Assembly (NCBI GenBank): GCA_029204225.1
Contig: CM055103.1
Span: 18,736,925 to 18,800,924 of the forward strand
Source of the DNA: Diphasiastrum complanatum
Taxonomy: Eukaryota; Streptophyta; Lycopodiopsida; Lycopodiales; Lycopodiaceae
Direction of reading: 5' to 3'
DNA length: 64,000 nucleotides
Part shown: positions 22,330 to 33,535 of the stretch, piece after piece
How the letters are laid out: every line of letters starts with the position of its first letter
Position numbering within the stretch: the first letter of the stretch is position 1
Notes under the pieces: generated by a model
What the model was told of the DNA's origin: nothing
Database searches by the model: none
What the model saw: only the letters and a program-made list of their open reading frames with translations
Position numbers and translations under genes: made by a program

Positions 22330-24960
22330 ATAACTAGGGTTAGGGTTGCCTTGGGTTCCGCAAAATCCAATAGTATCCCCCACCAAAATTGGTGGCGGTC
22401 CCACGACACCTGCGAGATGCAATTATTGGGGACTTTTATTAGCTTCGCGCCGAATCTTTATTAAATGGTACTGCACCTTTTCCATAAAGTTGAGACGGGC
22501 AGTATTAAAATCCAAATTGTGGGACAGAAAACAACGATGGGCTCCTGCAATCCATTTTGAGATTGTCCAAGATGTGAAGCGAGATTCCCAGGAGCCTCCC
22601 ATCATTGCTGCACGAAAATATAAACGAGCAACCAACAACTGATCTTTGATATTCTCTGAGGTCATCGGCATATTTGGATCGAATGCCAGAGGAGGGAGAC
22701 AATCATCCCATCTAGTTGCCACTGATGCCAACAGAGTTAGATCTTTTGCAAAGAGTGTCGATTGTTGCATTGTCGGATCTGGAGAGTGGACATACTCTCG
22801 TTGGTACGCTTGTAAAGCCCGGTGGAAGTCCACTGATATTGTCCAGCTGTAGGGCTGATGGATGATTGGCCAATTGGGCATATGGATTGTGATCTTGTCC
22901 ATAGCCAATCCCAAATCTTTCCATTTATTCCTTCTCGGCATTGGCACATAATAAGAATCGACCCGCAATTGGCGAGGGCTGGCCACATAACTCCTAATTG
23001 ATTTCGGAGTTTTTTCAAAAACGGTAATTTTCCATGCCGGCTACTCTTCCAATGTAGGTATTTTGTCCAACTCTTTGCCGGCCTCTATCTCAGAGGTCTT
23101 GAACTTAAGGACCCATCCACCATGCGAGGACTCATGCAGATGTTGTGCTAGAAAACTTTGGATCTGGTCCTCGACGCTGATGGGCCTTCGGAAGAGCGGT
23201 GTGGTCCTTGATGAGGATGGACGCGCTTGCACTGCCGGTAAAATTGGCGGTTGTTCTAGTATTTCTGGACCCCCCCCGGTCCATGCCCGAATCCAGCCCT
23301 GTATCCATTCATACATCTTCTTGGTGCGTAGGGAAGAATTGTGGCATGACCGGTACAAGGATTTGCGATTCGGCTTCCAATACCTGAGCGACTATTTTTT
23401 CATAGGCGCTGATGGTTTCTTTAGCCTTTGCCAACTCAGTTGAAGCTGCTCCTTTGAACTTGTCAAAGTGGCCTTGGAATCCCTGAAGGGCCACTTTGTA
23501 TGTTTCCACTTTTTTGAACAATACGCAATCTCCATCGGAGTGACCGGAGGATCTAGTATTTGCGTCTGAAGATACGCATCATGCTCAAGGGTGGTCACAT
23601 CCAATTCACCTTGGAGACGTGTGCAATCCTGCTCCGCTATCTACAATTGACCCTTTAGCAGTTGCACCTATTGCTTTGCATTCTGCACGGCCTTGTCCAC
23701 CTGATCATGTGCGGTTGTCAGGGCGTTTTGCAGGGAGCTGACGTATTCTTCCAGGCGATCAGCCTATTGTTGTGCCATCTTTTTTTTAGCTTCAGATTTG
23801 TCTTCGTGCTGCTTGGCGATTTTCAATTCTCGATCCAGCTGGACAATCTTCTAGCTGATGAGGGTGTTTTTTTATCCCAGATCTAAAATTCTCTGTTCCA
23901 TTTCTTTTTTCTTGTCAAGCATAGACTGGATCACTTGCGCAAGGCTTGAGACCAAACCAAGAGCATCACCAGAATCTAATATCGTGGAGGTGGCAACAGT
24001 AGGAGGACCTGATGATACTGTCCTTGGTTGGCATGAAGTAGGTGCCGGTACTTCTTCTTCAAAAACATCTTCTTCTTCGAATCCCTCAAGCATGGTGGCG
24101 TCGAACTACTTCGGTGATTTCGCAGCTTGGTCGACCCGAAGTATGGCTGGGCTATCTTCAGCTTGAAGTTGCTGGCTTGAGTCTTCAACATCGACAGTAG
24201 ATTTTTGTTCGAATCCTCTTCCAGGGGATTGGAGTTCAAAGGGCGCAGGGCTCTGAGGCATTTCAAAAATTTCGGCCCCAAGGGCGGCGAAATCATCAAA
24301 CATATCCATGAAATACTACATGTTTGGTGAAGTAGCTTCGGTGTGCGGGGGTGAGGCGGCCTGGGCAGCTGTGATGGGAATGGTAGCCCTAATGGTCACA
24401 TACTGTCCTTGTGTGGAAGCAGAGGCGAGGGAAGCATCAGGGGGAATAGGAAGTTCAGTGCAAACAGCAGCAAGGGGTGGAAGCGCAATTGACGATGTAT
24501 GCCTAGTACGACATCGTGACGCGGAAGGCGAGTCAGGATTGACGATCTCGTTGTGTGGATGACGTTGACTATGTGAACTCGAGGCCTGGTGGGATGACTC
24601 GGCCGGTGCTTCTACATAGACCGAAAGCACATAATCCAGGTGGAAGCCATGGATTTTGATTTCTAGGTGAGAGGCGGCTAGAAGAGACAACAAAGAGCCA
24701 ACAGCGACTACTGCTTAGTATTGCTCTTAATAGCTCGTTTGAGCTCACCAGAAATAGTCTTGAATCAATTATATGGTTCAAGAGGGGCTTTGGACTTGGT
24801 ATAGGACTCAACTATACGATGGAGGATTTGAGAAGTGATGCGGTCTTTCCTGAGGTTGCCAACCATCAGGAAGTTGTTCAGTAGCTGGGCAACAGCATAT
24901 ATGGAAGGCTTAGTGATGGCATCAAGGAGGTATCCGTCATTGGTCCAGTGCAAATCAAAT
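22330..24960 (-). pseudogene. Decayed multi-domain gene of unknown family
   Basis: Reading 24960 to 22330, consecutive frames form one protein-like series. An N-terminal block (ITKPSIYAVAQLLNNFLMVG, 24910-24851) is followed by a Ser/Pro/His-rich region (24693-24316), an acidic stretch (MDMFDDFAALGAEIFEMPQS, 24309-24250) and a long Lys/Glu/Gln-rich, probably coiled-coil middle (24093-23309). The tail covers 23358-22423 and includes IQSFLAQHLHESSHGGWVLK and RKWIAG-type aromatic-rich sequence. The last two segments share one frame and are split by a single TAG (23043-23041). At least four further in-frame TAG codons lie in the coiled coil (about 23640-23860), plus several frameshifts. I do not recognise the family. 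A retroelement accessory protein or an amplified host gene are both possible. Confidence 0.5.
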
Positions 24961-25211
24961 TAATCATCACACTTAAGAATCATCACCATTTTTTATAATC
25001 CTCTGACAATAATTAAGTTTTTATTTATGATCCGTCAAACATAAGTATTTAGATTCGTATGATTTATCAATCATAATTTTCTGGAATCCAAACCATACTT
25101 AATCATTTACAGGATACTGGAGTACATGTCCAACATAACTCAGGAAAAGTAAGAATCATTCCAAAATCTACTAAGAAAATACTAGATTCAGGAATATTTT
25201 TCAAACAAGAT
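24961..25211. other. Spacer upstream of the decayed gene
   Basis: AT-rich sequence between the pseudogene start and the tandem 1.07-kb unit. No promoter is clear. Confidence 0.3.
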
Positions 25212-26198
25212 TCTTTGACTGAAGTGCAAGATTTAAGTTCTATAAGCCACTGATAATTAAAGACTGAATGCATACCAAAATGACAATCATCTTCAACTAC
25301 AAAAAACTTTAGATTACAATCTAGAATCACATCTAGATACCCAAAGTCCTGTTGAATACCAATTCAGTTATTATTCTTGGATTCATTATGATTCGTTATC
25401 CAATTGAGCTCTCTAGAATACAATCACTAATGAGCTGAGTCTATTCCTCAACTAAGGAATACTCTATCCCAAGAATACTGTATATCCAATGCACATAATT
25501 TTAACTGATGAACCCAAATGACTCACTAATCATGCATCTTACAAGCAATATAAAACAAAAACTATCAATTTCTGGTGAATCCTCATCACACTGATCGTTT
25601 TACCAATTAACTTCATCTTGGAGTAATCAACTACTCAAGCTAATTGCCAATGGTTCAGAAATCTCAAATGTCTAGGTGAAGAATTATACTAGTATGACAC
25701 CACATTTAGATCCTTAGCCAAATCATTTATAAGTTAATCCATAAATCTTCCACCAAATATTTGTTAACTCTACAAGTATCTGTTAAACAATACTTGATCA
25801 TATGTCCATGTTCACTAACTAGGTTAAGTGCACCAAATAACCCTAGTAACTAGGAATACATAGTAGATTCATACAAGATTAATCGTGCACATGTGTGAAT
25901 AATCTCACTATGATCTAGGACATAAACACATTTTTATCTAGCAGATTCCTCCAGAACCCACATATGTTACTCACATATCTCACTGAGATCTTGTAACTCA
26001 GCTACAAAAGATTTTCTATTTCTCATGAGTAAATAACATATCCGGAAAATCTCTGAGATGAATAGCATTCAATCTCAACAGTTTTCCAATCCCACTTACC
26101 TCTAATTACATAATTTCTCCCACTAAATCAACCTCTCTCTCATCCTAGTATTTAAACTAAGATTAGGTTGACCCAATATAGAACTCTCAGACTTAAAT
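25212..26198. repeat. Tandem 1.07-kb unit, copy 1, left part
   Basis: Matches 32465-33455 along its whole length in the same orientation, at about 90 percent by eye. Its right part continues on the far side of the Copia element at 32383-32464. The unit was therefore duplicated in tandem before the Copia inserted into copy 1. No coding content is seen. Confidence 0.85.
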
Positions 26199-26460
26199 TG
26201 TCAATAATCAGATATGCAACATCAAGCACTCATCATAAGCAATTACCACAAGAAGGCGGAAGAAGAACACGCACTATCACTCTATCACACTATAGCATAT
26301 TGAATGTCAAATGTACAAATGAACCCTGAACCCTGATAGAGAGAGAAAACCTACGAGTAGACTAATAGACTAGCCTACGACTAATTACAACTGGTAACAG
26401 CTGTCAACATTAATGTACATCATAAACAGTAACAATGAAGTTTATCATTGATTTCTAACA
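26199..26460 (-). repeat. 3' LTR of the Copia element
   Basis: Plus-strand ends are TGTCAATAATC and GATTTCTAACA, so on the element strand it runs TGTTAG to TTGACA. It matches 32117-32377 with a modest number of substitutions. Confidence 0.95.
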
Positions 26461-26469
26461 CTCTCCCTC
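26461..26469 (-). promoter_or_regulatory. Polypurine tract of the Copia element
   Basis: GAGGGAGAG on the minus strand directly precedes the 3' LTR. It is the plus-strand DNA primer site in Copia elements. The same nonamer is found in the intron copy at 11120-11128. Confidence 0.85.
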
Positions 26470-26484
26470 GATGATAAAATTACA

Positions 26485-27970
26485 TTATTCTATTCCTAGT
26501 AGAGTACGAAATTTCTCAAATTTACATCTATCTAATGACTTAGTAAAAATATCTGCCATTTGATCTTCAGATTTACAAAAAACAAGATCAATGGCTCCAG
26601 CAAGAATTTTCTCTCGAACAAAATGATAATGTATTTTGATGTGCTTGGTTTGAGCACGTAAAACTGGATTTTTGACAAAGTGCATGTAGCTTTGATTGTC
26701 GCAATATATAGTAGTCGCATTCACCTATGGTTGACCTAAATCCACAAGCAATCTTCGTAACCATACTGCTTCTTGTGTAGCATTGCTGAGTGCTCGATAT
26801 TCAGCTTCCATCGATGATAAGATGACTGTAGGTTGCTTATTGCTGTTCCATGAAATTATAGTTGTACCATAACTGAATGTATGACCACTGATAGATCTTC
26901 TGTCATCAATTTTACCTGCCCAATCGACATCTGTATAGCCTACCAACATTGGCATTTCAGACTGATCACACTTCAAACCAAAATTCAATGTCCCTCGAAT
27001 GTATCTAAGAATACGTTTAGCAGATTTCCAGTGTGCTTGACTAGGATCTTGCATAAGTTGACTAACAACACCAACAACATAAGAAGTATCAGGTTTTGTG
27101 TTTGTCAAATAAATCAAACTACCCACCAGTTGTCTATACAAATAAGCATCCAGTTTCTCATATTCATCATATGCAGTAAGCTTTATGTTGACATCCATAG
27201 GTGTACTCAAAGGCTTACAATCCTGCATATTGAACTTATAAAGCAAATCTCGTGCATATTTGCTTTGTGTAAGAAAGACCATGTCTTCCTTTTGCCATAC
27301 TTCAATGCCAAGACAGTAGTGCATCTATCCTAGATCACTCATGTCAAAAGTATTGGAAAGATCTGATTTGATTTCATCAATTAACCTCTCATTATTTCTT
27401 GTAATAATCAAATCATCCACGTACAAGACAATGAACACTATATCTAAATCTTGCCTTAGAATGTAAAGATTAGGATCAACATCACTCTTTACCATTTCCC
27501 TTCGCTTGAAGTGTTTATCAATGCAAGAGTACCATGCCCGTGGTGCTTGATTCAATCCATAAATGGCTTTGTTGCGCTTACAAACAAGATCCTCTCTCCC
27601 TGGCTCAACAAATCCTTGAGGTTGTATTAAGTACACCTCTTCATCTAGCAGATTTAACGTCCATTTGTTGGATAACCATAGAAAGCAGAAATAGCAATGA
27701 TAGAATGTATAGTCACCATCTTAGCTACGGGTGCGAAGGTTTTCTCAAAGTCAATACCTTCTTGTTGCTCAAATCCTCTCACAATAAAACCATGCTTTGT
27801 ATTTGTTGAGTTGCTCATCTGCTCCATATTTGATCTTATAAATCCATTTGCAAGTAATAGGCATCAGGTAGCTCAACCAAATTCCACGTCCTATTTTTCA
27901 ATATGGCTTCCATTTCTGTTTCCATAGTTGCATGCCACTCCTTGTGTTCCTTTGCTTCATCAAAAGTTTT
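26485..27970 (-). pseudogene. Copia RT and RNase H region
   Basis: The 27636-27325 frame carries QPQGFVEPGREDLVCK and the catalytic box VLYVDDLIITRNN. The 27324-26725 frame continues with GIEVWQKEDMVFLTQSKYAR, YRQLVGSLIYLTNTKPD, RNase H aspartates in VGYTDVDWAG, and SSMEAEYRALS. The 26724-26485 frame supplies IYCDNQSYMHFVKNPV and IDLVFCKSEDQMADIFTKSL. All main catalytic residues remain, but stops separate the frames and the RT N-terminus (EHKEWHATMETEMEAILKN, about 27960-27905) is in another frame. Confidence 0.9.
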
Positions 27971-28067
27971 TGGTTCTTGAGCCTTGAGCACAGAGCCCAT
28001 CAGGGCTAGATTCATCTCTAATCTTGTAGGAGGTTTTCGATTTCTACTTGATCTTCTAAGCTCTCCC

Positions 28068-28700
28068 TGCTATGTGTTTGATGGACCGTGATAGGTATTG
28101 CGGTGTTAGATACACATGTGGCCCTGCTCGGATAAAGGCACACTTGCTACACTTACGGGGACATGAGATTGCGGGTTGCACACAGGCACCAGAGTCGTTA
28201 CGAGAGCTCCTACATGCACCTGCCCTACCTCTTGAGGACTCGGAGGAGGCTTGTCCTTCGCTGCCCAGAGGTGGTCTTGAGTCCTATAATCTATTTGAGT
28301 TTATTATTTTGAAATTTGGAACTTTGGAATATGTACTGTGGAAATTGAATTTTGTGGCAAGTTGTAACTTGTTTGAAGTCGGGACTCAAAAGTTCAAGGT
28401 TTGAAAATTGAAGCTTAAACTATTTGATTCATCATTCTAAATTCTAATTTCTTTTGATTGTCCCTTATGAATGTAAATCATGATTCATAATTTCATTGAA
28501 CATTCAACATTCAACAATCCAATTACCAAATTCATGAGTCTTTTATGTAAATTGGAAACTACTGCTTGCAACATGTGCTAAAATTTTCGTGAGTTGTAGC
28601 TTTTCATTCAGCAGAGCGGCCAAAGCCTTCCACATTGCGGCATACATCTGCTGCTCATGAGCCTGGTTCTTTTCAGACTTGGTCTCTTGGAGATGTGGGA
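28068..28700. mobile_element. Insertion in Copia carrying a BED-type zinc-finger fragment
   Basis: Copia coding is continuous with family expectation up to RRSSRNRKPPTRLE (28065 side) and again beyond about 28700, but the sequence between is foreign. Its plus strand (28081-28210) encodes GPARIKAHLLHLRGHEIAGC, the pattern of the BED zinc finger in plant hAT transposases. Near 28700-28545 the minus strand reads KNQAHEQQMYAAMWKALAAL, another protein-like remnant of unknown origin. The two remnants are in opposite orientations, so the insert may be composite. Its exact ends were not resolved. Confidence 0.5.
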
Positions 28701-29900
28701 CTCAGGGTGACACAGGAGCATGACCTAGCAGTACTGGTGGCATTGGTTCGTCCAGAGCACCATCTATAGATCGTGCACCATCGAGAGGTAGAGCCCTTGG
28801 CCGAGGATAGGCTAGAGGTTGGCTCTTCCATATCGACACCAACTTCTTTCTTCACCTGTACTTTAGCGTTATCATCAAAAGAATCAATTGTCAATCTTAT
28901 TTGGTCATTTTGACCCATCTCATCAAAAGTAGCATCTCTAAAAATCACGATCTTTTGTGCATCTGTGTCATACATCATGTATGCCTTGGATCTTTCATCA
29001 TATCCAAGGAAAATACACTTAACAGCTTTGCATCCAACTTCTTTCATTTTTCATCAGGCACATGAGCATAAGCATCACAACCAAATACTCGTAAATGAGA
29101 AACATTAGGTTTCTTTCTAGTAAAAGCTTCGTAAGGTGTCTTACCCTCCACGGATTTCGTAGGACACCAATTCAAGATATGAGTAGCTGTGTTGCATGCT
29201 TCTGCCCAAAAAGTATTTGGCAAACCATTGCTCTTAAGCATTGCCCTAACCATCTCCACAATGGATATGTTTTTCCATTCTACAACTCCATTCTGTTGTG
29301 GTGAATAGGGTGCACGAGTAGTTTCTCTCTGATCTCCTGATCCTTGCAAAAATTTATAAACTCTGTTGAAAAATACTCATCGCCACCATCTGATCTGAGG
29401 GTCTTAATATAACAACCTATTTGTTTTTCAGCTAGAGCCTTGAACTCTCTAAACTTGAATAGGGTGCACGAGTAGTTTGTCTCTTGATCTCCTGATCCTT
29501 GCAAAAATTTATAAACTCTGTTGAAAAATACTCATCGCCACCATCTGATCTGAGGGTCTTAATATAACAACCTATTTGTTTTTCAGCTAGAGCCTTGAAC
29601 TCTCTAAACTTGGCAAAAGCATCAGATTTCCTGCCTATGAAATAAATCCAGATATGTCTACTATAGTCATCAATGAATGTGATGAAATAGTAACAACCAC
29701 TAATGGACCTAGTTTGTATTGGTCCACACATATCACTATGAACAAGATCAAGAATGCCATTGGCTCTTCTTGCTCTATCTTTTGGAAATCTCTCTCTATG
29801 CTGTTTTTCCAAAATGCAACCCTCACAAGTTTTTCCTTCAAAAGTGATATCAGGCAATCCAACAACTAGATTACCTCTTTTAAGGATTTGCAAGCTTTGA
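28673..29900 (-). pseudogene. Copia integrase region with internal tandem duplication
   Basis: The zinc-finger end (CEGCILEKQHRERFPKDRAR) is followed by the catalytic core with aspartates in LVHSDMCGPIQ and LRSDGGDEYFSTEF, then NGVVEWKN where Copia normally has NGVAERKN; the Glu ligand is present as VE. The C-terminal part has VEGKTPYEAFTRKKPNVSHL and LGYDERSKAYMMYDTD. A 155-bp segment spanning LRSDGGDEYF is repeated (29303-29456 and 29457-29612), which breaks the frame. Confidence 0.9.
29303..29612. repeat. Tandem 155-bp duplication within Copia integrase
   Basis: GAATAGGGTGCACGAGTAG occurs at 29303 and 29457, and each copy ends in CTCTCTAAACTTG. The copies are almost identical, so the event is recent compared with the rest of the element. 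Confidence 0.9.
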
Positions 29901-29989
29901 GCACTAATATGACCAAACCTTTGATGCTAAAGGTCACTTCGACTATCAACAGTGCTTACCATAGCTTGAGTAAAAGATCTCGCATTCAA

Positions 29990-31117
29990 TTTGTAGAGTC
30001 GATTCTCATTGACTCTAGCTCATGTAGCAATCACTTTGTAGTGATTTTTGATGTCTGTGACAAGACATTTGTCGCTGTCAAACTCAACCTTGAGTTGTTG
30101 ATCAGCCATCGTCCCAACAGATAGTGGATTGTTAGCTAAGCCAGGTACATATTGCACATTGCTTATCCACTTTATCTTCCCGCTGGCTAACTTCACTGGT
30201 GCCACTCCAAATCCTTTAACAGATAGTAATTGGCAATCGACTTGTCCAACTTCATCACCATTGTGAGTTTCCTTGAGTTCTAAAAACCACTCTTTCCTTG
30301 AAGTCATGTGCTTGGACGCACCACTATCAATGTACTAGGTATCCTTAGCTTAATCACTTGTCATTAATGCTGTAACTAGCAAGTTTGAACTTTCACGTAT
30401 ATCATCTTCATATTGAACATCATTGTATTGATGCTAATCAACATAGTTGTCTTCATAATAATCATCATCAAATTGATGTTGATCAGCATAATTGCCCACT
30501 TGCCATTTGCCTTTTCTTAGTTCTATCCCCTTCTGTTTCTTGAAACATTCACGCTCCTAATGGCCAGGTTTGTTGTAGTACCTACAATTTCTAGGTTAAT
30601 TCTGTCTTGAATAGCCACGTCCTTGACCTCGGTCTTGATTCCAATTGCCTCGATTCCGACTATCATTGACTTGCTCACGATCTTGTACTCGCTCTCCAAC
30701 TGCTGCTAATTGGTCACAAATCTCTTTGATCTTCAGTATGTGATCGGCAATAGTTGCTGCATCATCCATCCGCAATGTATGCAACTTCGTCTTTAGAAAT
30801 AGTATTTAAGATGTATTTGTCATTTCAAACAATGCCTTCAATGTATCCCACACTTCTTTTGGTCCTTCTGAATCCGAAATATAGGGAATAATTGCATCTC
30901 TAACTGATAAGTTGATGACATTATGAAATTTTCGTTTTCTCCTATCAAATGCCCGCTGATCTTCTTCAATCACTGGCCTTGTCTCTTCACCTGTCACGAT
31001 CTCCCATAGCTCCTTTTCCATCAAAATGTTCTTCAGTTTGAATTTCCAAACTGCATAGTTGCCGACACCTTCCAATTTGCTTGACTCATTGAGGACACTC
31101 TCACTTAGAGTTGCCAT
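29990..31117 (-). pseudogene. Copia gag and protease region
   Basis: Gag runs from 31117 (MATLSESVLNESSKLEGVGN, with WKFKLKNILMEKELWEIV) to 30806, then continues after a stop at 30784-30596. The zinc-knuckle region near 30590-30540 is eroded (CRYYNKPGH then a stop). Protease is at 30350-30020, with the active-site block degraded upstream of HMTSRKEWF and a clear LASGKIKWISNVQYVPGLAN tail. Gag would form the particle and protease would process it. Several stops make both inactive. Confidence 0.85.
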
Positions 31118-31212
31118 TACTGGATAGATGAATTCGGATCACAAAAATGGCTCAGTCTAAGCACACAACCTGTCTCCAAATTTTATCACACCATAGAACT
31201 ATATATATTTGG

Positions 31213-31470
31213 TTGTACACCTGATATCGGTACGACGCGTGAGTCTACGACTGCTCAGGATTCTCTTTAGCTCGCATGCGTGGATCCGATATTGGTACGG
31301 ATATGCGATATCAGTGTGATGCGCATATGTACAACTACTCTGGATTTTTTTTTACCTTTGGCGTGTCAATCCAATATTGGTACTGATATGCAATATCGAT
31401 ATGACACGTGGATGTATGACTGCTCTTGGTTTTCTTTACCTTTGGCGCGTCGATCCGATATTGGTATGGA
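31213..31470. repeat. Tandem repeats of about 85 bp in the Copia leader
   Basis: Two full and two partial copies of a unit containing GATCCGATATTGGTACGGAT, GATATGCGATATC and GCTCTTGGTTTTCTTTACC-like blocks lie between the 5' LTR and gag. They are probably part of the untranslated leader. Confidence 0.8.
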
Positions 31471-31727
31471 CAAGATGAAAAGTAGAGAGAATATAAGAGC
31501 TTTTATAGGGAATATTCTAGATTTTCCACTTCGGCGCAGCAGCTACGCCGCTTCCTCTTTGCAAAGATTTTGAAATGTGTGATCATTCAAAAGACAAAAA
31601 TCAGTAATGTGAAAAGTATGAAGCCTCCTAACTCTAAATGGCAGTACTAGACATTAGACAGTGTGATTTGCGGTACCCCAAACAAACAAATGAGAGATTT
31701 TTTGACAAACCTCTCACACAAATGACA

Positions 31728-31935
31728 CTTTTCACAACAACTAGGAAGTATTGTAAAAATCTCTCCCACTCAACAGATTTTCAATCTATCTAATGCTGCC
31801 TTGGCCAATCTGATACCTCCGAGACTGTGCTTTTCAGAACAACTAGGAAGTATTGTAAAAATCTCCCCACTCAACAAATTTTAAATATGTCTGATGCTGC
31901 TTTGGCATTTCTGATGCCTCCGGGACTATGTCTTC
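31728..31935. repeat. Tandem 102-bp duplication in the Copia leader
   Basis: CTTTTCACAACAACTAGGAA at 31728 recurs at 31830 as CTTTTCAGAACAACTAGGAA, and the following sequence matches for about 100 bp with scattered changes. Confidence 0.8.
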
Positions 31936-32104
31936 ATTTCCCACTGATGATTCTGAGCTCCAAACCTGCAAAATACACCAAAGAAGAATTTCTTCTAGCT
32001 GTTTTTGTCTCTCCAAGCTTTCACCTCCCGTGAAGGACTTTCTCACTTCATTGCGGAGCCTGTGACAAGCTGTATCCACTAATCAGGCACGCATGACTAT
32101 CACA

Positions 32105-32116
32105 GCTCTGATACCA
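32105..32116 (-). promoter_or_regulatory. Primer binding site of the Copia element
   Basis: TGGTATCAGAGC on the minus strand lies directly next to the 5' LTR and is complementary to the 3' end of plant initiator tRNA-Met, the usual primer in plant Copia elements. Confidence 0.95.
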
Positions 32117-32377
32117 TGTCAATAAGCAGATATGCAACATCAAACATTCACCATAAGCAATCACCACAAGAAGGCGGAAAAAGAACACGCACTATCACTC
32201 TATCACACTGTAGCATACTGAATGTCAAATGTACAAATGAACCCTGAACCTTGATATAGAGAGAAAACCTACGAGTAGACTAATAGACTAGCTTACGGCT
32301 AATTACAACTGTAACAACTGTCAACATTAATGTACATCGTAAACAATAACAATGAAGTTTATCATTGATTTCAAACA
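32117..32377 (-). repeat. 5' LTR of the Copia element
   Basis: Begins TGTCAATAAGC and ends GATTTCAAACA on the plus strand. It is the partner of 26199-26460 and is followed by the TAAAT target copy. Confidence 0.95.
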
Positions 32378-32382
32378 TAAAT

Positions 32383-33535
32383 TCTGATCAAACTTACTCC
32401 TATTCCAATCAAAATAAAATTAGTAACCTTTGACCTTTCATTGTACTACTTATAGATAATAAAATGATTCTTTAAATGAAGTGCAAGATTCAAGTTCTAT
32501 AAACCACTGGTAATTAAAGACTGAATGCATATCAAAATGACAATCATCTTCAACTACAAAAACTTTAGGTTACAATCCAGAATCAAATCTAGATACCCAA
32601 AGTCCTGTTGAATATCAATTCAGATATTATTCTTGGATTCATTATGATTTGTTATCCAATTGAGCTCTCTGGGATGCAATCATCAAAGAATTGAGTCTCA
32701 TTCCCTAACTAGGGAATACTCTATCCAAGAATACTATATATCCAATGCACATAATTCTAACTGATGAACCTAAATGATTCACTAATCATGCGTCTTACAA
32801 GCAATATAATTCACAAACCATCAGTTCATGGTGAATCCACATCACATTGATCATTTTACCAATTAACTTCATTCTGGAGTAATCAACTACTCAAGTTAAT
32901 TGTTTATGATTCAAAAATCTCAATGTCCAGGTGCAGCTTTTAATTATACATGTATAACACCACATTCAGATCCTTATCCAAATCATTTATTAGTTAACTC
33001 ATAAATCTTCCATAGAAAGATCCATTAACTCTGCAAGTATCTGTCAAAACAATCCTTGATCATATATTCATGTTCACCGACTAGGTTAAGTGCACCAAAT
33101 AGCTCAAGTAGTCAGGAATACACAATAGATTCATACAAGATTAATCGTGCACATATGTGAATAATCTCACTATGACCCAGTACATAAACACATTCTTTTA
33201 TCTGGCAGGTTTCTCCAGAACCCACATATGTTACTCACATATCTCACTGAGATCTTGTAACTCAGCTACAAAAGATTTTCTATTTCTCATGAGTAAACAA
33301 CATATTCGGAAAATCTCTGAGACGAATAACTCCCAACAGTTTTCCAATCCAACTTACCTCTAATTACATAATTTCTTCCACTCAATCAATCCCTCTTTGA
33401 TCCTAGTACTCAAACTAAGATTAGGTTGATCCAATACAAAACTCCCAGACTTATCCTCGATCAAACTTACTTTTATTCCAACCAAAATGGAATTAGTAAC
33501 CTTAGACCTTTTATTGTACTACTAATAGATAATGA
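32383..33535. repeat. Tandem 1.07-kb unit: right part of copy 1, then complete copy 2
   Basis: 32383-32464 matches 33456-33535 (GATCAAACTTACTYYTATTCC and TTGTACTACTWATAGATAAT). 32465-33455 matches 25212-26198. The arrangement is explained by a two-copy tandem repeat later split by the Copia insertion. Confidence 0.85.

Larger units (their letters stand above)
26199..32377 (-). mobile_element. Structurally complete Ty1/copia retrotransposon
   Basis: The element has two LTRs (262 and 261 bp), a PBS matching initiator tRNA-Met, a PPT, and a 5-bp TAAAT duplication at 26194-26198 and 32378-32382. Minus-strand coding order is gag, protease, integrase, RT, RNase H, which defines Copia. The coding region is not intact: there are stops in gag, a 155-bp duplication in integrase and an insertion between integrase and RT. 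Target site, LTR ends and primer sites are nevertheless preserved, so it is younger than its neighbours. Confidence 0.95.

Noticed and set aside
28072-28404. Complete host zinc-finger gene
   Set aside because: Only a partial BED finger is present, without a start context or downstream transposase domain, inside a retrotransposon.
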